Shown here piece by piece: positions 10,066 through 18,999 of a stretch of 64,000 nucleotides of DNA. The stretch's first letter is position 1, and each line of letters begins with the position of its first letter. Origin of the DNA: Bacteroidota bacterium (GTDB taxonomy: Bacteria; Bacteroidota; Bacteroidia; Flavobacteriales; Flavobacteriaceae); assembly GCA_018335575.1 (NCBI GenBank), contig JAGXRT010000032.1, forward strand, positions 1 through 64,000, in the 5' to 3' direction. Position numbers and translations under genes: made by a program. The notes below the pieces were generated by a model. The model saw nothing but the letters and a program-made list of their open reading frames with translations. It did not search any database and was not told where the DNA came from.

Positions 10066-10129
10066 TTGTACAATAGTTATATATAAGTTGTACAAAAAAA
10101 GTAATAAAGTTGTACAACTATTTGTACAT
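10066..10129 (+). promoter_or_regulatory. array of TTGTACAA palindromes upstream of HU-like gene
   Basis: Three perfect 8-bp palindromes TTGTACAA start at 10066, 10088 and 10110, spaced exactly 22 bp apart (about two helical turns). A fourth, imperfect copy TTGTACAT starts at 10122, 12 bp after the third. The array ends 90 nt before the HU-like gene start. The regular phasing suggests binding sites for a dimeric protein on one DNA face. The binding protein is unknown; autoregulation by the downstream gene product is one possibility. The remainder of the 9930-10218 gap shows no gene. Confidence 0.55.
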
Positions 10130-10218
10130 TTATGCTGAAGTTTGTTCTAAGTGTACCGTATCATTGACAAAAAGGTACCGCAAACTGCCATTTAACTACT
10201 AATTAAAACTTGTTAATT

Positions 10219-10617
10219 ATGTCTATACGTTACCGCATTACACAACGCAAGAACACCATTCAGCAATCATCGGAGGTGCTGCACATCATGCAGGCAGTTA
10301 CCACCGGTACCGTAGATTTGGAAACCATCAGTTACGAAATTAGTCAGGAATCTACCCTGAGTAGGGCTGATATTTATGCCGTTTTAATAGCTTTAGGTGG
10401 GAAGCTACAGCAACATCTGGCCGATGGCAAGATGGTAGATCTGGGCGATTTAGGAAAGTATCGGATAGGTTTTAAGGGTGTGGCCGAAAAAGACCGCAGC
10501 CAGTTATCGGTAAAAAGAATTAAACGGTTTTATCTTAACTACCAACCCTCATTGTGCCTTAAACACTGGCTGAAGAGCGGTGTTAACGTGTATAAAGAGG
10601 GGAGTAGGAGCCAATAA
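10219..10617 (+). CDS. HU-like domain DNA-binding protein
   Basis: A 132 aa protein resembling the Bacteroidetes HU-like family (HU domain proteins often given as HU-family DNA-binding). Visible features are a start MSIRYRITQRKN, a helical dimerisation region (SRADIYAVLIALGGKLQQHLADGKMVDLGDLGKYRIGFKG) matching the HU alpha-helix/beta-sheet body, and a basic tail (KRIKRFYLNY). The ORF track starts at a TTG at 10210. The ATG at 10219 gives the family-typical N-terminus and is preferred. These proteins bind DNA with little sequence preference and are common near mobile or variable loci. It stands alone between a susCD operon and the convergent MORN gene. Confidence 0.8.
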   Translation: MSIRYRITQRKNTIQQSSEVLHIMQAVTTGTVDLETISYEISQESTLSRADIYAVLIALGGKLQQHLADGKMVDLGDLGKYRIGFKGVAEKDRSQLSVKRIKRFYLNYQPSLCLKHWLKSGVNVYKEGSRSQ

Positions 10618-10645
10618 ATTTAATCTGTGCAGCAAGTAATCTTGA

Positions 10646-11320
10646 TTAATGATAAATTTCAACAATCCAATTACCTTTTTCTAGGATTTTAAAGTTAAAC
10701 TCAGCGTCGTAATTAGAACCCCCAAATTTAGTAGGTACAGAGTACCGCATTTCACATTCAAAAGGATAGGTAGTAATGTTTTCAAAAACCGCTCTACCCA
10801 TTAATATATTTAAAGTACCGCTAGAACTTAGAATATTTCTGGGAACCGGAAATGAGTTTCCGCCGTTTTTAATGGTAATTGTAACTTTATTTACATCATC
10901 GCTGGCTTTACGAATAATGTACCGTTGAACCGATGTTTTTCTTATTACTTCGTATGGATTTACGACCTTTTTGCCCAGATATTCATTGTTTTTCCAAATG
11001 CCATCTGCAATAGAGTCTTTTCCCTGAACAATTGATACTAATGTTCCTTCACCATTGCGTTCCCCTTTTTTCCATTGTCCTGTGTAGGTAGAACCATCTT
11101 GATAGATCATTACTCCGTGGCCATGTGGGTACCCATTTTTAAATTCACCTTTATAGGTGTGTAATCCTTTTGCTGTACCTTTTCCATGTGCTAAATTTTT
11201 TTTGCATTCACCTAAATATTCTTCTGTTATATCTTTGAGTAAGACTTTGCAAGATTGTTGTGGGTATAAAAATGTTGAAAAAAAAAGTAAAAGTATTACT
11301 GTTATAGTTGAAGATTTCAT
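10646..11320 (-). CDS. MORN-repeat exported protein
   Basis: A 224 aa protein with a signal peptide (MKSSTITVILLLFFSTFLYPQQ). About three MORN-type repeats span residues 35-95 (YLGECKKNLAHGKGTAKG, YKGEFKNGYPHGHGVMIY, YTGQWKKGERNGEGTL). After the repeats comes a C-terminal domain of about 120 residues (VQRYIIRKASDDVNKVTITIKNGG...) that I do not recognise. MORN repeats form extended beta-hairpin sheets, and in bacteria their role is mostly unknown. It is convergent with the HU-like gene (28 nt gap). Confidence 0.8.
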   Translation of the reverse strand: MKSSTITVILLLFFSTFLYPQQSCKVLLKDITEEYLGECKKNLAHGKGTAKGLHTYKGEFKNGYPHGHGVMIYQDGSTYTGQWKKGERNGEGTLVSIVQGKDSIADGIWKNNEYLGKKVVNPYEVIRKTSVQRYIIRKASDDVNKVTITIKNGGNSFPVPRNILSSSGTLNILMGRAVFENITTYPFECEMRYSVPTKFGGSNYDAEFNFKILEKGNWIVEIYH

Positions 11321-11385
11321 GTTATTATATTTTGATTGTATTAAAGTTACTAAATTAAAATTAGCTAGACCAGAATATAGATAAT

Positions 11386-11416
11386 AAAAAAAGGGTTGTA
11401 GCTACAACCCTTTTTA
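11386..11416 (-). terminator. terminator hairpin after truncated gene remnant
   Basis: An 18-bp self-complementary core GGGTTGTAGCTACAACCC is flanked by an A-run and a T-run, so it can terminate in either direction. It lies 16 nt beyond the stop of the - strand remnant at 11433. Confidence 0.85.
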
Positions 11417-11432
11417 ATAAAACTAAATTTAA

Positions 11433-11774
11433 TTACAGTTTTGTTACGACAAATTTTGTGCCGTCGTTTACAACTTTAAGGATTTTATATGCTTTTGGAC
11501 TTCCCCAAGATGCAGGTCCTACAAAATATGTATATGGATAATTAGTACCATCAAAAGTGCCTGTAATAGTTTGGATAGTACCGTTTGGATGTAACAATTT
11601 AAAGGTATAGTTAAAGTTTACTCCTTCACCCCAATCTAAAATAGTTACATAATAATCTCCAACAGGGTCTTCTAACCAAATAGCATGATCAACTTCTGGA
11701 TTAGCACCAGTAGCCCCACCAGTACCCCACAAAGTGGCAGGATAGGTAGCGGTATCGCTATGCTTACATAGCCC
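11433..11774 (-). pseudogene. 5'-truncated gene remnant downstream of third susCD operon
   Basis: The ORF track proposes 99 aa from a TTG at 11732. The frame stays open upstream only to a stop (TGA at 11775-11777), adding GLCKHSDTATYPATLW, and no credible start or signal peptide exists. The residues (YPATLWGTGGATGANPEVDHAIWLEDPVGDYYVTILDW...) look like the C-terminal domain of an exported beta-rich protein, such as the third gene that often accompanies SusC/SusD pairs. They end in a normal stop plus terminator. I do not recognise a named family. The best reading is the surviving 3' end of a deleted gene. An alternative is a short translated protein from TTG. Confidence 0.6.
11748..11772. repeat. 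two overlapping short palindromes at the truncation boundary
   Basis: AGCG-GTAT-CGCT (11748-11759) overlaps GCTATG-CTTA-CATAGC (11757-11772). Both are perfect hairpins with 4-nt loops, at the exact point where the remnant's reading frame stops being coding. They could be the scar of a rearrangement or a foldable single-strand target. Confidence 0.5.
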
Positions 11775-11854
11775 TCAATCACCTCGCACACAAGTCAATA
11801 CATTTTGATTAACAACAATATTATTGACTTTTTTTCAATTTCTATACAAAAATA

Positions 11855-11880
11855 AAAGACCCTCAAACATGAGGGTCTTT
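11855..11880 (-). terminator. intrinsic terminator of third susCD operon
   Basis: A perfect 11-bp stem AAAGACCCTCA / TGAGGGTCTTT with a 4-nt loop lies 20 nt past the susD stop. Read on the - strand it is followed by TTTATTTTT. Confidence 0.92.
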
Positions 11881-11900
11881 AAGCAATATAAAACAATATA

Positions 11901-13319
11901 TTATTGGTTCCAGAATACTTTGGTTGTAAACTTGTCACCTCCAATAGCCGTACTGGCAGCTTTGTAGTTATCTCCATTTCTTTGAGATTCATCAGCCGGA
12001 TAAGTTAGTCGTACAGGAACTTTACCTTCAGCAGCTGCATCAGCTTCTGCAGGAGCTAATAATACTGGATATTTAAATATTCTCCAAGAAGACCATGCTT
12101 CAAAACCGCGGGAATAAAGGGCAATGTATTTTTGCATTCCAATTGATTGTTGCCAATTTGTAGCATCATAAGCTACACTTGGTTGTGCTATATAAGCAGC
12201 AGCATCTGCTGATGGTGCCCAATACTTAATAGAAGCTGTAATTGCCTCGTTGTAATGGGTTGCTGCACCCGTTACACCTCCTAGTCCTCTTGCTGCGGCT
12301 TCGGCTAATAAGAATTTAACCTCTGCATAGTCAAGGATAACACCTTCAAAGTCTGGTTTGTGAAAAATGTCCCCTAAATGTGTAAATGCAACAAAAGAGT
12401 TATTTGCGCCATAAGGCCCACCTATGTATGGAGTTTTATTATCTCCTAAATATACAGGGGTTCTAGGGTCATTTAGCGGAACAATAATGTTTACAAATGT
12501 ATCTGCAGCGACTACGTCAGAGCGTCCGCTTTCTACTAAATTCTCCCACAATGGATTAGCATAAGGAGAAGATGATAAAAATTTAAATGCAGCATTGTCT
12601 GCATTGGATGTAAATACACCACCAGCTACAGCTGATGCAACTTTACCTCCATCTTTAACTCTAAGAGCCATTCTTAATTTCAACGAATTTGCAAATTTCT
12701 TCCAGGATGCAACATTTCCGTTATAGATGAAGTCGGCTGATCCAAAAGAACCTGAGCTTGGATTTAAATCAGCAATTGCAGCATCAAGTTTAGTAAATAA
12801 AGAAGCATAGATATCTGTATCGTTATCGTACTTTGGAAGCGGGTTATCAATGTCAAGCGCTTCAGTATATGGTACATCACCAAATACATCAACTAAAACA
12901 TGAAATGTGTATACTTCTAGAATTGAAATTACAGCTAATTGGTTTTTATTTTTAGCTACTAATGCCGGTGCTATATTAGCGCCTTCAGCAGTTAAAATTT
13001 TCTTAGCTTCTTTAAAATCTATCAATACATCTCTGTACAAAGCATTCCAGAAACGTCCTGGGACGTCGCGCGTACCAAGTCTGTATTGAGTTTCATCTGG
13101 ATATGTAGTTGCAGACCAATATTGCGCCAAATTGTTAAATATGTTTATATTAACATTATGGGTTTTCATAGTTCTTGCCAAGTTTCTTTCAGCATTGCTG
13201 AACAGGGTGCTTGCAGGAACTTCGGTAGCTTGCTTAGGGTCTTTATTCCATTCACTAAAGTCATTAGTACATGAAACAGCACCTAATAAAACAAAAGCTA
13301 TTAATATATATTTTTTCAT
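11901..13319 (-). CDS. SusD/RagB-like outer-membrane lipoprotein (SusD-like_2 type)
   Basis: Nutrient-binding lipoprotein partner of the SusC at 13334. The lipobox is LLGAVSCTND, followed by FSEWNKDPKQATEVPASTLF, typical of the SusD-like_2 branch. WKKFANSLKLRMALRVKDGG in the middle and VILDYAEVKFLLAEAAARGLGG are the family's conserved helical segments. It is 472 aa, normal for the branch. It starts 14 nt after the susC stop and is followed by a strong terminator, with a truncated gene remnant beyond. Confidence 0.94.
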   Translation of the reverse strand: MKKYILIAFVLLGAVSCTNDFSEWNKDPKQATEVPASTLFSNAERNLARTMKTHNVNINIFNNLAQYWSATTYPDETQYRLGTRDVPGRFWNALYRDVLIDFKEAKKILTAEGANIAPALVAKNKNQLAVISILEVYTFHVLVDVFGDVPYTEALDIDNPLPKYDNDTDIYASLFTKLDAAIADLNPSSGSFGSADFIYNGNVASWKKFANSLKLRMALRVKDGGKVASAVAGGVFTSNADNAAFKFLSSSPYANPLWENLVESGRSDVVAADTFVNIIVPLNDPRTPVYLGDNKTPYIGGPYGANNSFVAFTHLGDIFHKPDFEGVILDYAEVKFLLAEAAARGLGGVTGAATHYNEAITASIKYWAPSADAAAYIAQPSVAYDATNWQQSIGMQKYIALYSRGFEAWSSWRIFKYPVLLAPAEADAAAEGKVPVRLTYPADESQRNGDNYKAASTAIGGDKFTTKVFWNQ

Positions 13320-13333
13320 AATTAAATTACTTT

Positions 13334-16300
13334 TTAAAATTGAACTTTAAGGTTAATACCTAACTCTTTAACAGATGGGTATGCTCCAGATTGATATCCT
13401 TGAATATTTCCAGAACTTAAACCAGCTTCAGGATCTGCATACGGAGTGCTCTTATCAATAATCCATAAGTTTTTACCAATAGCAGTCAAAGTTAAATTGC
13501 TAACATGCAATTTTTTGAGTACATCTTTAGGGAAATCGTAAGAAAGAGCGACTTCTCTTAATTTAACAAAACCTGCATCATAAGTATGTTCTGCATTAGT
13601 TGCACGAGCATATCCCCAAGGGTTTGCATAGTAATCAGCTCTTACACGTTTTGTGTTAGGTGTGCCGTCAGCTAAAACTCCAGGTAAAATTACTCCACCA
13701 CCATTAGCTAAAGTATTTCTTACTGGGTTTCCTAAGTCATTAATAAATACAGTATTAGCATATATACCGGTTGCATAACCATACCAAGTATCTAATGAGA
13801 ATACGTCTCCTCCTTTTTTAACATCAATTAAGAAACTGAAGTTAATGTTTTTATATCTAAAGGAATTGTTGATACCGCCTATCCAATCAGGATTTACATT
13901 ACCAATAACTTCTTTTGAAGCAGATTTTTGATAGTAACCAGTTGAGGCAACTATTTTTTCTCCTTTTTCGTTGTAAACGTAGTTATAACCAACAATTGAA
14001 CCGTAAGGCTGGCCAACAGTAGCATTAATAGAAACTCCACCTTGTACAGAAGCTAATTGTAATTGATTTACCCCTTCATACAATGAAACTACTTTATTTT
14101 TATTTTTACTCCAGTTTAAATTAACATCCCAAGAAAAATCAGCTGTTTTAATTGGAGTAGCATTTAAACTTAATTCAACCCCTTTGTTGGTAATTTCACC
14201 AGAGTTAACCCATTTTGAATCGTACCCTGTAGCATTTGATACAGACACAGACATAATTTGGTTTATGGATGATTTGTCATAAGCAGAAAGGTCAAATCCT
14301 AATCTGTTGTTGATGAATCTCATTTCAAGACCAATTTCTTTTTCTTTGGTTGACTCATCTTTTAGGTTTGCATTGTTTTTAGATGCCGGTAATGAATATA
14401 ACGGATTTCCACCCATGTTACCAATGTTTGAATACGTATCGTAAATTCTTAAGGCGTCAGCAGCATTACCTGTTTCTGCATATCCTGCTCTTAACTTACC
14501 AAAGGTAATTACGTCACTTTCAATAAATTTAGAGAAAAGGAAGCTTGTTGAAACTGAATAATAATCAAATTTATTATCATCTTTAGGTAAGGTAGATGCT
14601 TTTTCATGTCTGTACGATCCCTCTAGGTATAAGTAGTTGTCATAACCTAAACTTACGTTTCCAAATATTGAATTTCTACCCCATTCAGCGTCGTATTCTC
14701 CTGGTGCAACCGATAATTCTTTACTGTTACGTAATGCATATAAACGCGGAACTACTAAACCACCTGTAGTTGCAGCAAAAATATTATTAGCTTTACTTCT
14801 TACAGCATTTGCCCCAACAGTACCTCTTACGTTTAATTTATCTGCCATAAAGTTTTTATCAAAATTCAAATAAAGGTCATAGTTGTTATTTTGGAAACTA
14901 TTTAAACCTTTGCTGTATTCTGATACGTCAACACTTCCTACTGCTACTCGTTCTTCTTGAATTTCATTATAAGTATCTAACGTACCTCTGGCCATAACAT
15001 CTAACCAATCATTAACTTTATATGTTAATGTAATGTGACCGTTTACACGATTTCTTTCGTCATTTTGATAATTTTCGTAACGAGTCCAATAAGGGTTGTC
15101 AAAATAAATTGGAGTTAAATCAAAAGGTGAATTTGTATTCCAAGTTATGTTTTCACGTGTCAAGAAATAAGCAGCTCTTTGTTCTTGGATATCAACGTTG
15201 GTTTGATACCATTGTTTGAATGATTGGTTAGGGTTTTTAGAATCATAACCTGTACCATAACGACCTTTACCCTTAATTCTAGAATAAGTTACTTTAGAAT
15301 TTACGCTAATTTTATCATTTAAATTGTACGATCCTCCAAAGTCAAAAATGTCTTTTTTGATTGAACTGTTAGGTAAGATACCTGATTGATCAAAATTAGT
15401 ATATGCTAAACGATAGGTTCCTTTCTCAGTTGCTCCATCAAACGAAACGCTATTAATAGCAGTTACTGATGTTTCAAAGAATGAAGTAGGATCATTATTA
15501 GCGGCTAACCATGGTCTTGGTTTTAAATACGTATCTGGTAATTGAGGATAGAACGAATCCCATTGGTAAACCAATTTGTTAGGATCAAAAGCGGCTCCAA
15601 AAGAAGCATCTTCAGTAGATGGAGTAACTAAATCTAATGAACCATCTCCATCCATATCATAATCTTCAAAATAACCAGTACTTCCATAATACGCACCATA
15701 TCCTGCACCATACGATTTTTGATATTTAGTATAGGTCGATGGGTCAAAATTACCAATTGAATAACTAGAATTTACAGTCAAACCTAATTGATTATCTTTT
15801 GCTTTACCTTTTTTGGTAGTAATAATTACAACACCATTAGCTGCGCTTGATCCGTACAATACAGAAGCAGCACCCCCTTTAAGGATATTGATTGATTCAA
15901 TATCATCTGGGTTAATATCTGATGCAGCATTACCATAATCATAACCACCTCTACCTGTTTGTTGATTAATACTATTTGTATTATTGTTGCTTAAAGGAAC
16001 ACCATCAACTACAAATAATGCTTGGTTATTTCCTGTTAATGAGCTGTTACCACGTATTACAACATTCGTAGAACCACCCATTGTACCACTCGACTTAATT
16101 TCAACCCCAGATATCTTACCAGATAGCGAATTCATAAAGTTTGCATCTTTAACACGAGCAACTTCATCACCACCAACCTGTTGAGTAGAATATCCTAAAG
16201 ATTTTTTCTCTTTAGAAATTCCGAGCGCAGTTACTACCACCTCATCTAAAACTTGTGTTCCAGATAATGTTACGTTAATAACGTTAGTAGATCCAACAAC

Positions 16301-16546
16301 TTTTGTTTGAGTTTCAAATCCCACATAGCTAAACATCAACGCATCGCCGACTTTAGCTTTAATTGAGAATTTTCCATCAAAATCTGTGGCGACTCCAACT
16401 GTGGTGCCTTTAATTAAAACACTAACTCCCGGTAATGGACCAGATTCGTCTGAAACAGTACCAGTTATAGTCTTTTCTTGTGCAAAGGAAATTTGCACAA
16501 ATAACGCTAATAATAGCGCTAGAATACCATTAAACTTTGTTTTCAT
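13334..16546 (-). CDS. SusC/RagA-family TonB-linked outer-membrane receptor (third copy)
   Basis: TonB-dependent importer of 1070 aa. It has a signal peptide (MKTKFNGILALLLALFVQISFAQ), a carboxypeptidase-regulatory-like domain (ITGTVSDESGPLPGVSVLIKGTTVGV, residues about 28-105), a plug with LFVVDGVPLSNNN and SVLYGSSAANGVVIITTKKGK, and a C-terminal barrel ending LGINLKVQF. The N-terminal domain differs from the pair at 263/5143, so it is an independent lineage. It forms an operon with the SusD-like gene 14 nt downstream. The 200 nt upstream (16547-16747) contain only AT-rich leader with no clear promoter match. Confidence 0.95.
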   Translation of the reverse strand: MKTKFNGILALLLALFVQISFAQEKTITGTVSDESGPLPGVSVLIKGTTVGVATDFDGKFSIKAKVGDALMFSYVGFETQTKVVGSTNVINVTLSGTQVLDEVVVTALGISKEKKSLGYSTQQVGGDEVARVKDANFMNSLSGKISGVEIKSSGTMGGSTNVVIRGNSSLTGNNQALFVVDGVPLSNNNTNSINQQTGRGGYDYGNAASDINPDDIESINILKGGAASVLYGSSAANGVVIITTKKGKAKDNQLGLTVNSSYSIGNFDPSTYTKYQKSYGAGYGAYYGSTGYFEDYDMDGDGSLDLVTPSTEDASFGAAFDPNKLVYQWDSFYPQLPDTYLKPRPWLAANNDPTSFFETSVTAINSVSFDGATEKGTYRLAYTNFDQSGILPNSSIKKDIFDFGGSYNLNDKISVNSKVTYSRIKGKGRYGTGYDSKNPNQSFKQWYQTNVDIQEQRAAYFLTRENITWNTNSPFDLTPIYFDNPYWTRYENYQNDERNRVNGHITLTYKVNDWLDVMARGTLDTYNEIQEERVAVGSVDVSEYSKGLNSFQNNNYDLYLNFDKNFMADKLNVRGTVGANAVRSKANNIFAATTGGLVVPRLYALRNSKELSVAPGEYDAEWGRNSIFGNVSLGYDNYLYLEGSYRHEKASTLPKDDNKFDYYSVSTSFLFSKFIESDVITFGKLRAGYAETGNAADALRIYDTYSNIGNMGGNPLYSLPASKNNANLKDESTKEKEIGLEMRFINNRLGFDLSAYDKSSINQIMSVSVSNATGYDSKWVNSGEITNKGVELSLNATPIKTADFSWDVNLNWSKNKNKVVSLYEGVNQLQLASVQGGVSINATVGQPYGSIVGYNYVYNEKGEKIVASTGYYQKSASKEVIGNVNPDWIGGINNSFRYKNINFSFLIDVKKGGDVFSLDTWYGYATGIYANTVFINDLGNPVRNTLANGGGVILPGVLADGTPNTKRVRADYYANPWGYARATNAEHTYDAGFVKLREVALSYDFPKDVLKKLHVSNLTLTAIGKNLWIIDKSTPYADPEAGLSSGNIQGYQSGAYPSVKELGINLKVQF

Positions 16547-16747
16547 TGTATAATTATTTGAATTAATTAGCTCAAAAATCTTAAATTTATGTTAATAAAA
16601 CAACTATTTGAGCTTTTTTTTTTAGGTTAATGTTAAATTAAAGTATAAACGCTATTTAAATTTCATAATCGAAATAATATTACTAAGTTTACTGAATATT
16701 TTGTAAAAATTATTTCATGGTTTGCGAGAAAAATATGTAACTTTTTT

Positions 16748-18478
16748 TTAAAAAGTTTGTTTCCAAGTAATATGCACTTTAGCATTCTGAAAATCAAAGG
16801 AATCTCTGGGAAATTTTCCGATAGCATAGCTTAGCGATAGAAATCCATTGGGTATTTTAAACGCATAACCTAGTCCTAATCCAACCAATGCATCATTAGT
16901 ATTTTGAACCTGATTTTTTACAATTCCAAAATCGGAGATGCTGTAAAGAAAAGAATCATTAGCTGTTATAAAACGGTATTCTAAATTTAAAATACTATAG
17001 GCAGCTACCCGAATTTGCTGTTCGTTAAAACCTCTAATAGTAGTTGCTCCACCAATGAAGTACAATTCATTGGTGTAATAATCATCGCTTATAATTTTTT
17101 TGGATTGGTTCTGAACAAAAATATAATTCCGATTATTTAGTTCATGTGTATAATTCACGAACATCTCTAATTGTTGTTGGTTTGTTTTAGTTCCTTCAAC
17201 AGTTCTGCTACCAGTATAGGCATTAAAGTGTGTTTCCCATATCGTACTAAAAATTCTTGTAGGTTTTATAAGTTCATAAGAATACCCAATGCCTATTAAG
17301 TTTTTCTTAAAGGCTGCTAAACTCGAATTATTAGTTGTGTTTAAAAGACTGGATGTTTGCGCTTGATAAACAGTTTTTAATTGGTGTGCATTTAGTTGAT
17401 ATGACAGACCTGTATTAACTGTTGTAACCAAGTAGGTAGAATCTTGTTTGTGTAATTCAAAGGAGCCCTCCAAAGAAAATGGCGAATTAAAAAGGTAAGG
17501 CAACTTGGTATTTAATAAAAAATTGGTTCTGTCCATACCAGCCGCATTCCATTTAACGGAAAACTGTTCACCTTTATTTAAAAGATTATTGAATAATACA
17601 TTGGCATATCCATAAAACGTTAGCTTTGAGCTGTTTTCATCAGTTTTAAAACCTAGCAAACCATCAAATTGATGCGCTTTTTTCTTTTGAAGATATAAAA
17701 AGATTTGAGTAGAATCATTGGTAAACAATACTGCTGGCGGTTTTAGTTCTGATACGAATAAGAGTTTATTAAGTGCTGCACTGGCGTTTATTAATTTCTG
17801 CTGGTTATATACAGAGGTTTTTTTTAAGGAAGTTTGATGTTTAATAAAAGCTGTAGGAAAATCAGGGTAACCTTCAATAATTATTTTATCAATGGATCTT
17901 AGCTTGTTTTTTTTGATTTCTAAAAAAGCGACAAGTTTGTTGTCTTTAATAGCCTGGTTTTTTAATTGGACCGTTACAAAAGGATATCCCAAAGCGTTGT
18001 AATGTTTAAGAATTTCTGTAACAATAGTTTCCAGCATATCCGTGGCAACTTCAACAACGTTTAGTTCTATGTTAAATTTTTGTCGTATAGAAATTGGTAA
18101 GGCTTCATCAATCAATACGCTTATTGAAGTAAATTGCTTACCAGCTGTAAAATTGTATGCAACGGTATGGTCGTTTTTACTTGTGCGCTCAAAATACGAA
18201 TTGAGATATCCTTCTGTTTGTGCGAGTAAATTAATAGAGTCAAGTTCATGTTCAACTTCCTTAGCATTGTAAAAAACAGTATCGTATTTAAAGTTGTTTA
18301 GCAATCTTTTAGAAATACTGTCTGTTGGAAATAGTTTTAACTGAATTTCTTGTGCTTTTATTGGATAAAAAACAAAGAAAAAAATTAGTATATATATATA
18401 TGGTGTAAAAAATGCTTTTTGAAACACAAATTTATGAGTTAAAATACATAGGAAAGATACAAATTTTGAGCATTTCAA
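16748..18478 (-). CDS. BamA/TamA-like (Omp85 superfamily) outer-membrane protein
   Basis: The protein has POTRA-like N-terminal repeats (about residues 60-270, e.g. VATDMLETIVTEILKHYNALGYPFVTVQLKN and RSIDKIIIEGYPDFPTAFIKHQT). A C-terminal beta-barrel follows, containing the Omp85-type YFIGGATTIRGFNEQQI segment near residue 480 and ending in an aromatic strand (VHITWKQTF). It would insert or translocate proteins at the outer membrane. It is shorter than BamA (about 800 aa), nearer TamA-like or ShlB-like size. The start is uncertain. From ATG 18478 there are 17 unusual residues before a good signal peptide. An in-frame GTG at 18426 (FQKAFFTPYIYILIFFFVFYPIKAQ) gives a cleaner export signal and 559 aa. 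It diverges from the ribosomal operon. Confidence 0.8.
   Translation of the reverse strand: MKCSKFVSFLCILTHKFVFQKAFFTPYIYILIFFFVFYPIKAQEIQLKLFPTDSISKRLLNNFKYDTVFYNAKEVEHELDSINLLAQTEGYLNSYFERTSKNDHTVAYNFTAGKQFTSISVLIDEALPISIRQKFNIELNVVEVATDMLETIVTEILKHYNALGYPFVTVQLKNQAIKDNKLVAFLEIKKNKLRSIDKIIIEGYPDFPTAFIKHQTSLKKTSVYNQQKLINASAALNKLLFVSELKPPAVLFTNDSTQIFLYLQKKKAHQFDGLLGFKTDENSSKLTFYGYANVLFNNLLNKGEQFSVKWNAAGMDRTNFLLNTKLPYLFNSPFSLEGSFELHKQDSTYLVTTVNTGLSYQLNAHQLKTVYQAQTSSLLNTTNNSSLAAFKKNLIGIGYSYELIKPTRIFSTIWETHFNAYTGSRTVEGTKTNQQQLEMFVNYTHELNNRNYIFVQNQSKKIISDDYYTNELYFIGGATTIRGFNEQQIRVAAYSILNLEYRFITANDSFLYSISDFGIVKNQVQNTNDALVGLGLGYAFKIPNGFLSLSYAIGKFPRDSFDFQNAKVHITWKQTF
18427..18434 (-). promoter_or_regulatory. 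TAAATTTG element inside the annotated 5' end of the Omp85-like gene
   Basis: A perfect -7 consensus match read on the - strand, falling within codons 15-17 of the long ORF and touching the alternative GTG start. If used, the first ATG is not translated. No well-placed -33 TTG is seen. Confidence 0.3.
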
Positions 18479-18506
18479 TAACTTTTAAAAATTTAATTCT
18501 TAGGAG

Positions 18507-18538
18507 TTTGTTTAAAGTGAAAATTATTTCTAAATTTG
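18507..18538 (+). promoter_or_regulatory. promoter of the str-S10-spc-alpha ribosomal operon
   Basis: TTTG (18507-18510), a 20-nt spacer, then TAAATTTG (18531-18538) followed by CA. This matches the Bacteroidetes housekeeping promoter consensus TTTG/TAnnTTTG and is the best such pair in the window. It predicts a leader of about 50 nt before rpsL. Confidence 0.8.
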
Positions 18539-18596
18539 CAAACTCTTTAAAAATACGAGAGTTAAAAGAAAAACAAGTAATAAACAACAAATTAGT

Positions 18597-18974
18597 ATGC
18601 CAACTATTCAACAATTAGTAAGAACAGGAAGAGCCAAAATGACTAAGAAGAGCAAATCGGCTGCTTTAGATTCTTGCCCACAACGAAGAGGGGTATGTAC
18701 GCGTGTTTACACTACAACACCAAAAAAACCGAACTCAGCAATGCGTAAAGTTGCGCGTGTTCGTTTAACAAATGGTAATGAAGTAAATGCTTACATCCCA
18801 GGTGAAGGGCACAATCTACAAGAGCACTCGATAGTATTAGTAAGAGGCGGAAGGGTAAAAGATTTACCAGGTGTTAGATACCACATTGTACGTGGTGCGT
18901 TAGATACTGCCGGAGTTAACGGTAGAAATCAGCGAAGATCTAAATATGGTACTAAACGCCCTAAACAAAAGTAA
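18597..18974 (+). CDS. rpsL: 30S ribosomal protein S12
   Basis: Decoding-centre protein of the small subunit, 125 aa, with the diagnostic [21 protein letters not shown] loop and the [17 protein letters not shown] segment. It carries the lysines normally present in streptomycin-sensitive strains. First gene of a co-directional run reaching rplQ, with rpsG 25 nt downstream, the classical str order. Confidence 0.99.
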   Translation: MPTIQQLVRTGRAKMTKKSKSAALDSCPQRRGVCTRVYTTTPKKPNSAMRKVARVRLTNGNEVNAYIPGEGHNLQEHSIVLVRGGRVKDLPGVRYHIVRGALDTAGVNGRNQRRSKYGTKRPKQK

Positions 18975-18999
18975 TTTTAAAAACTTTTAAAGAAAAGAC

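Noticed and set aside
10066-10129. Possible CRISPR array or iteron origin
   Set aside because: Repeats are only 8-bp palindromes with 14-bp gaps, no cas genes and no replication initiator gene nearby; an operator array is simpler.
16547-16747. Regulatory gene or sigma/anti-sigma pair for the third susCD operon
   Set aside because: Only an AT-rich leader is present, with no coding frame and no clear promoter match.
18412-18618. 68-aa + strand ORF upstream of rpsL
   Set aside because: It overlaps the ribosomal promoter and rpsL start, has no family features, and is AT-rich leader sequence.
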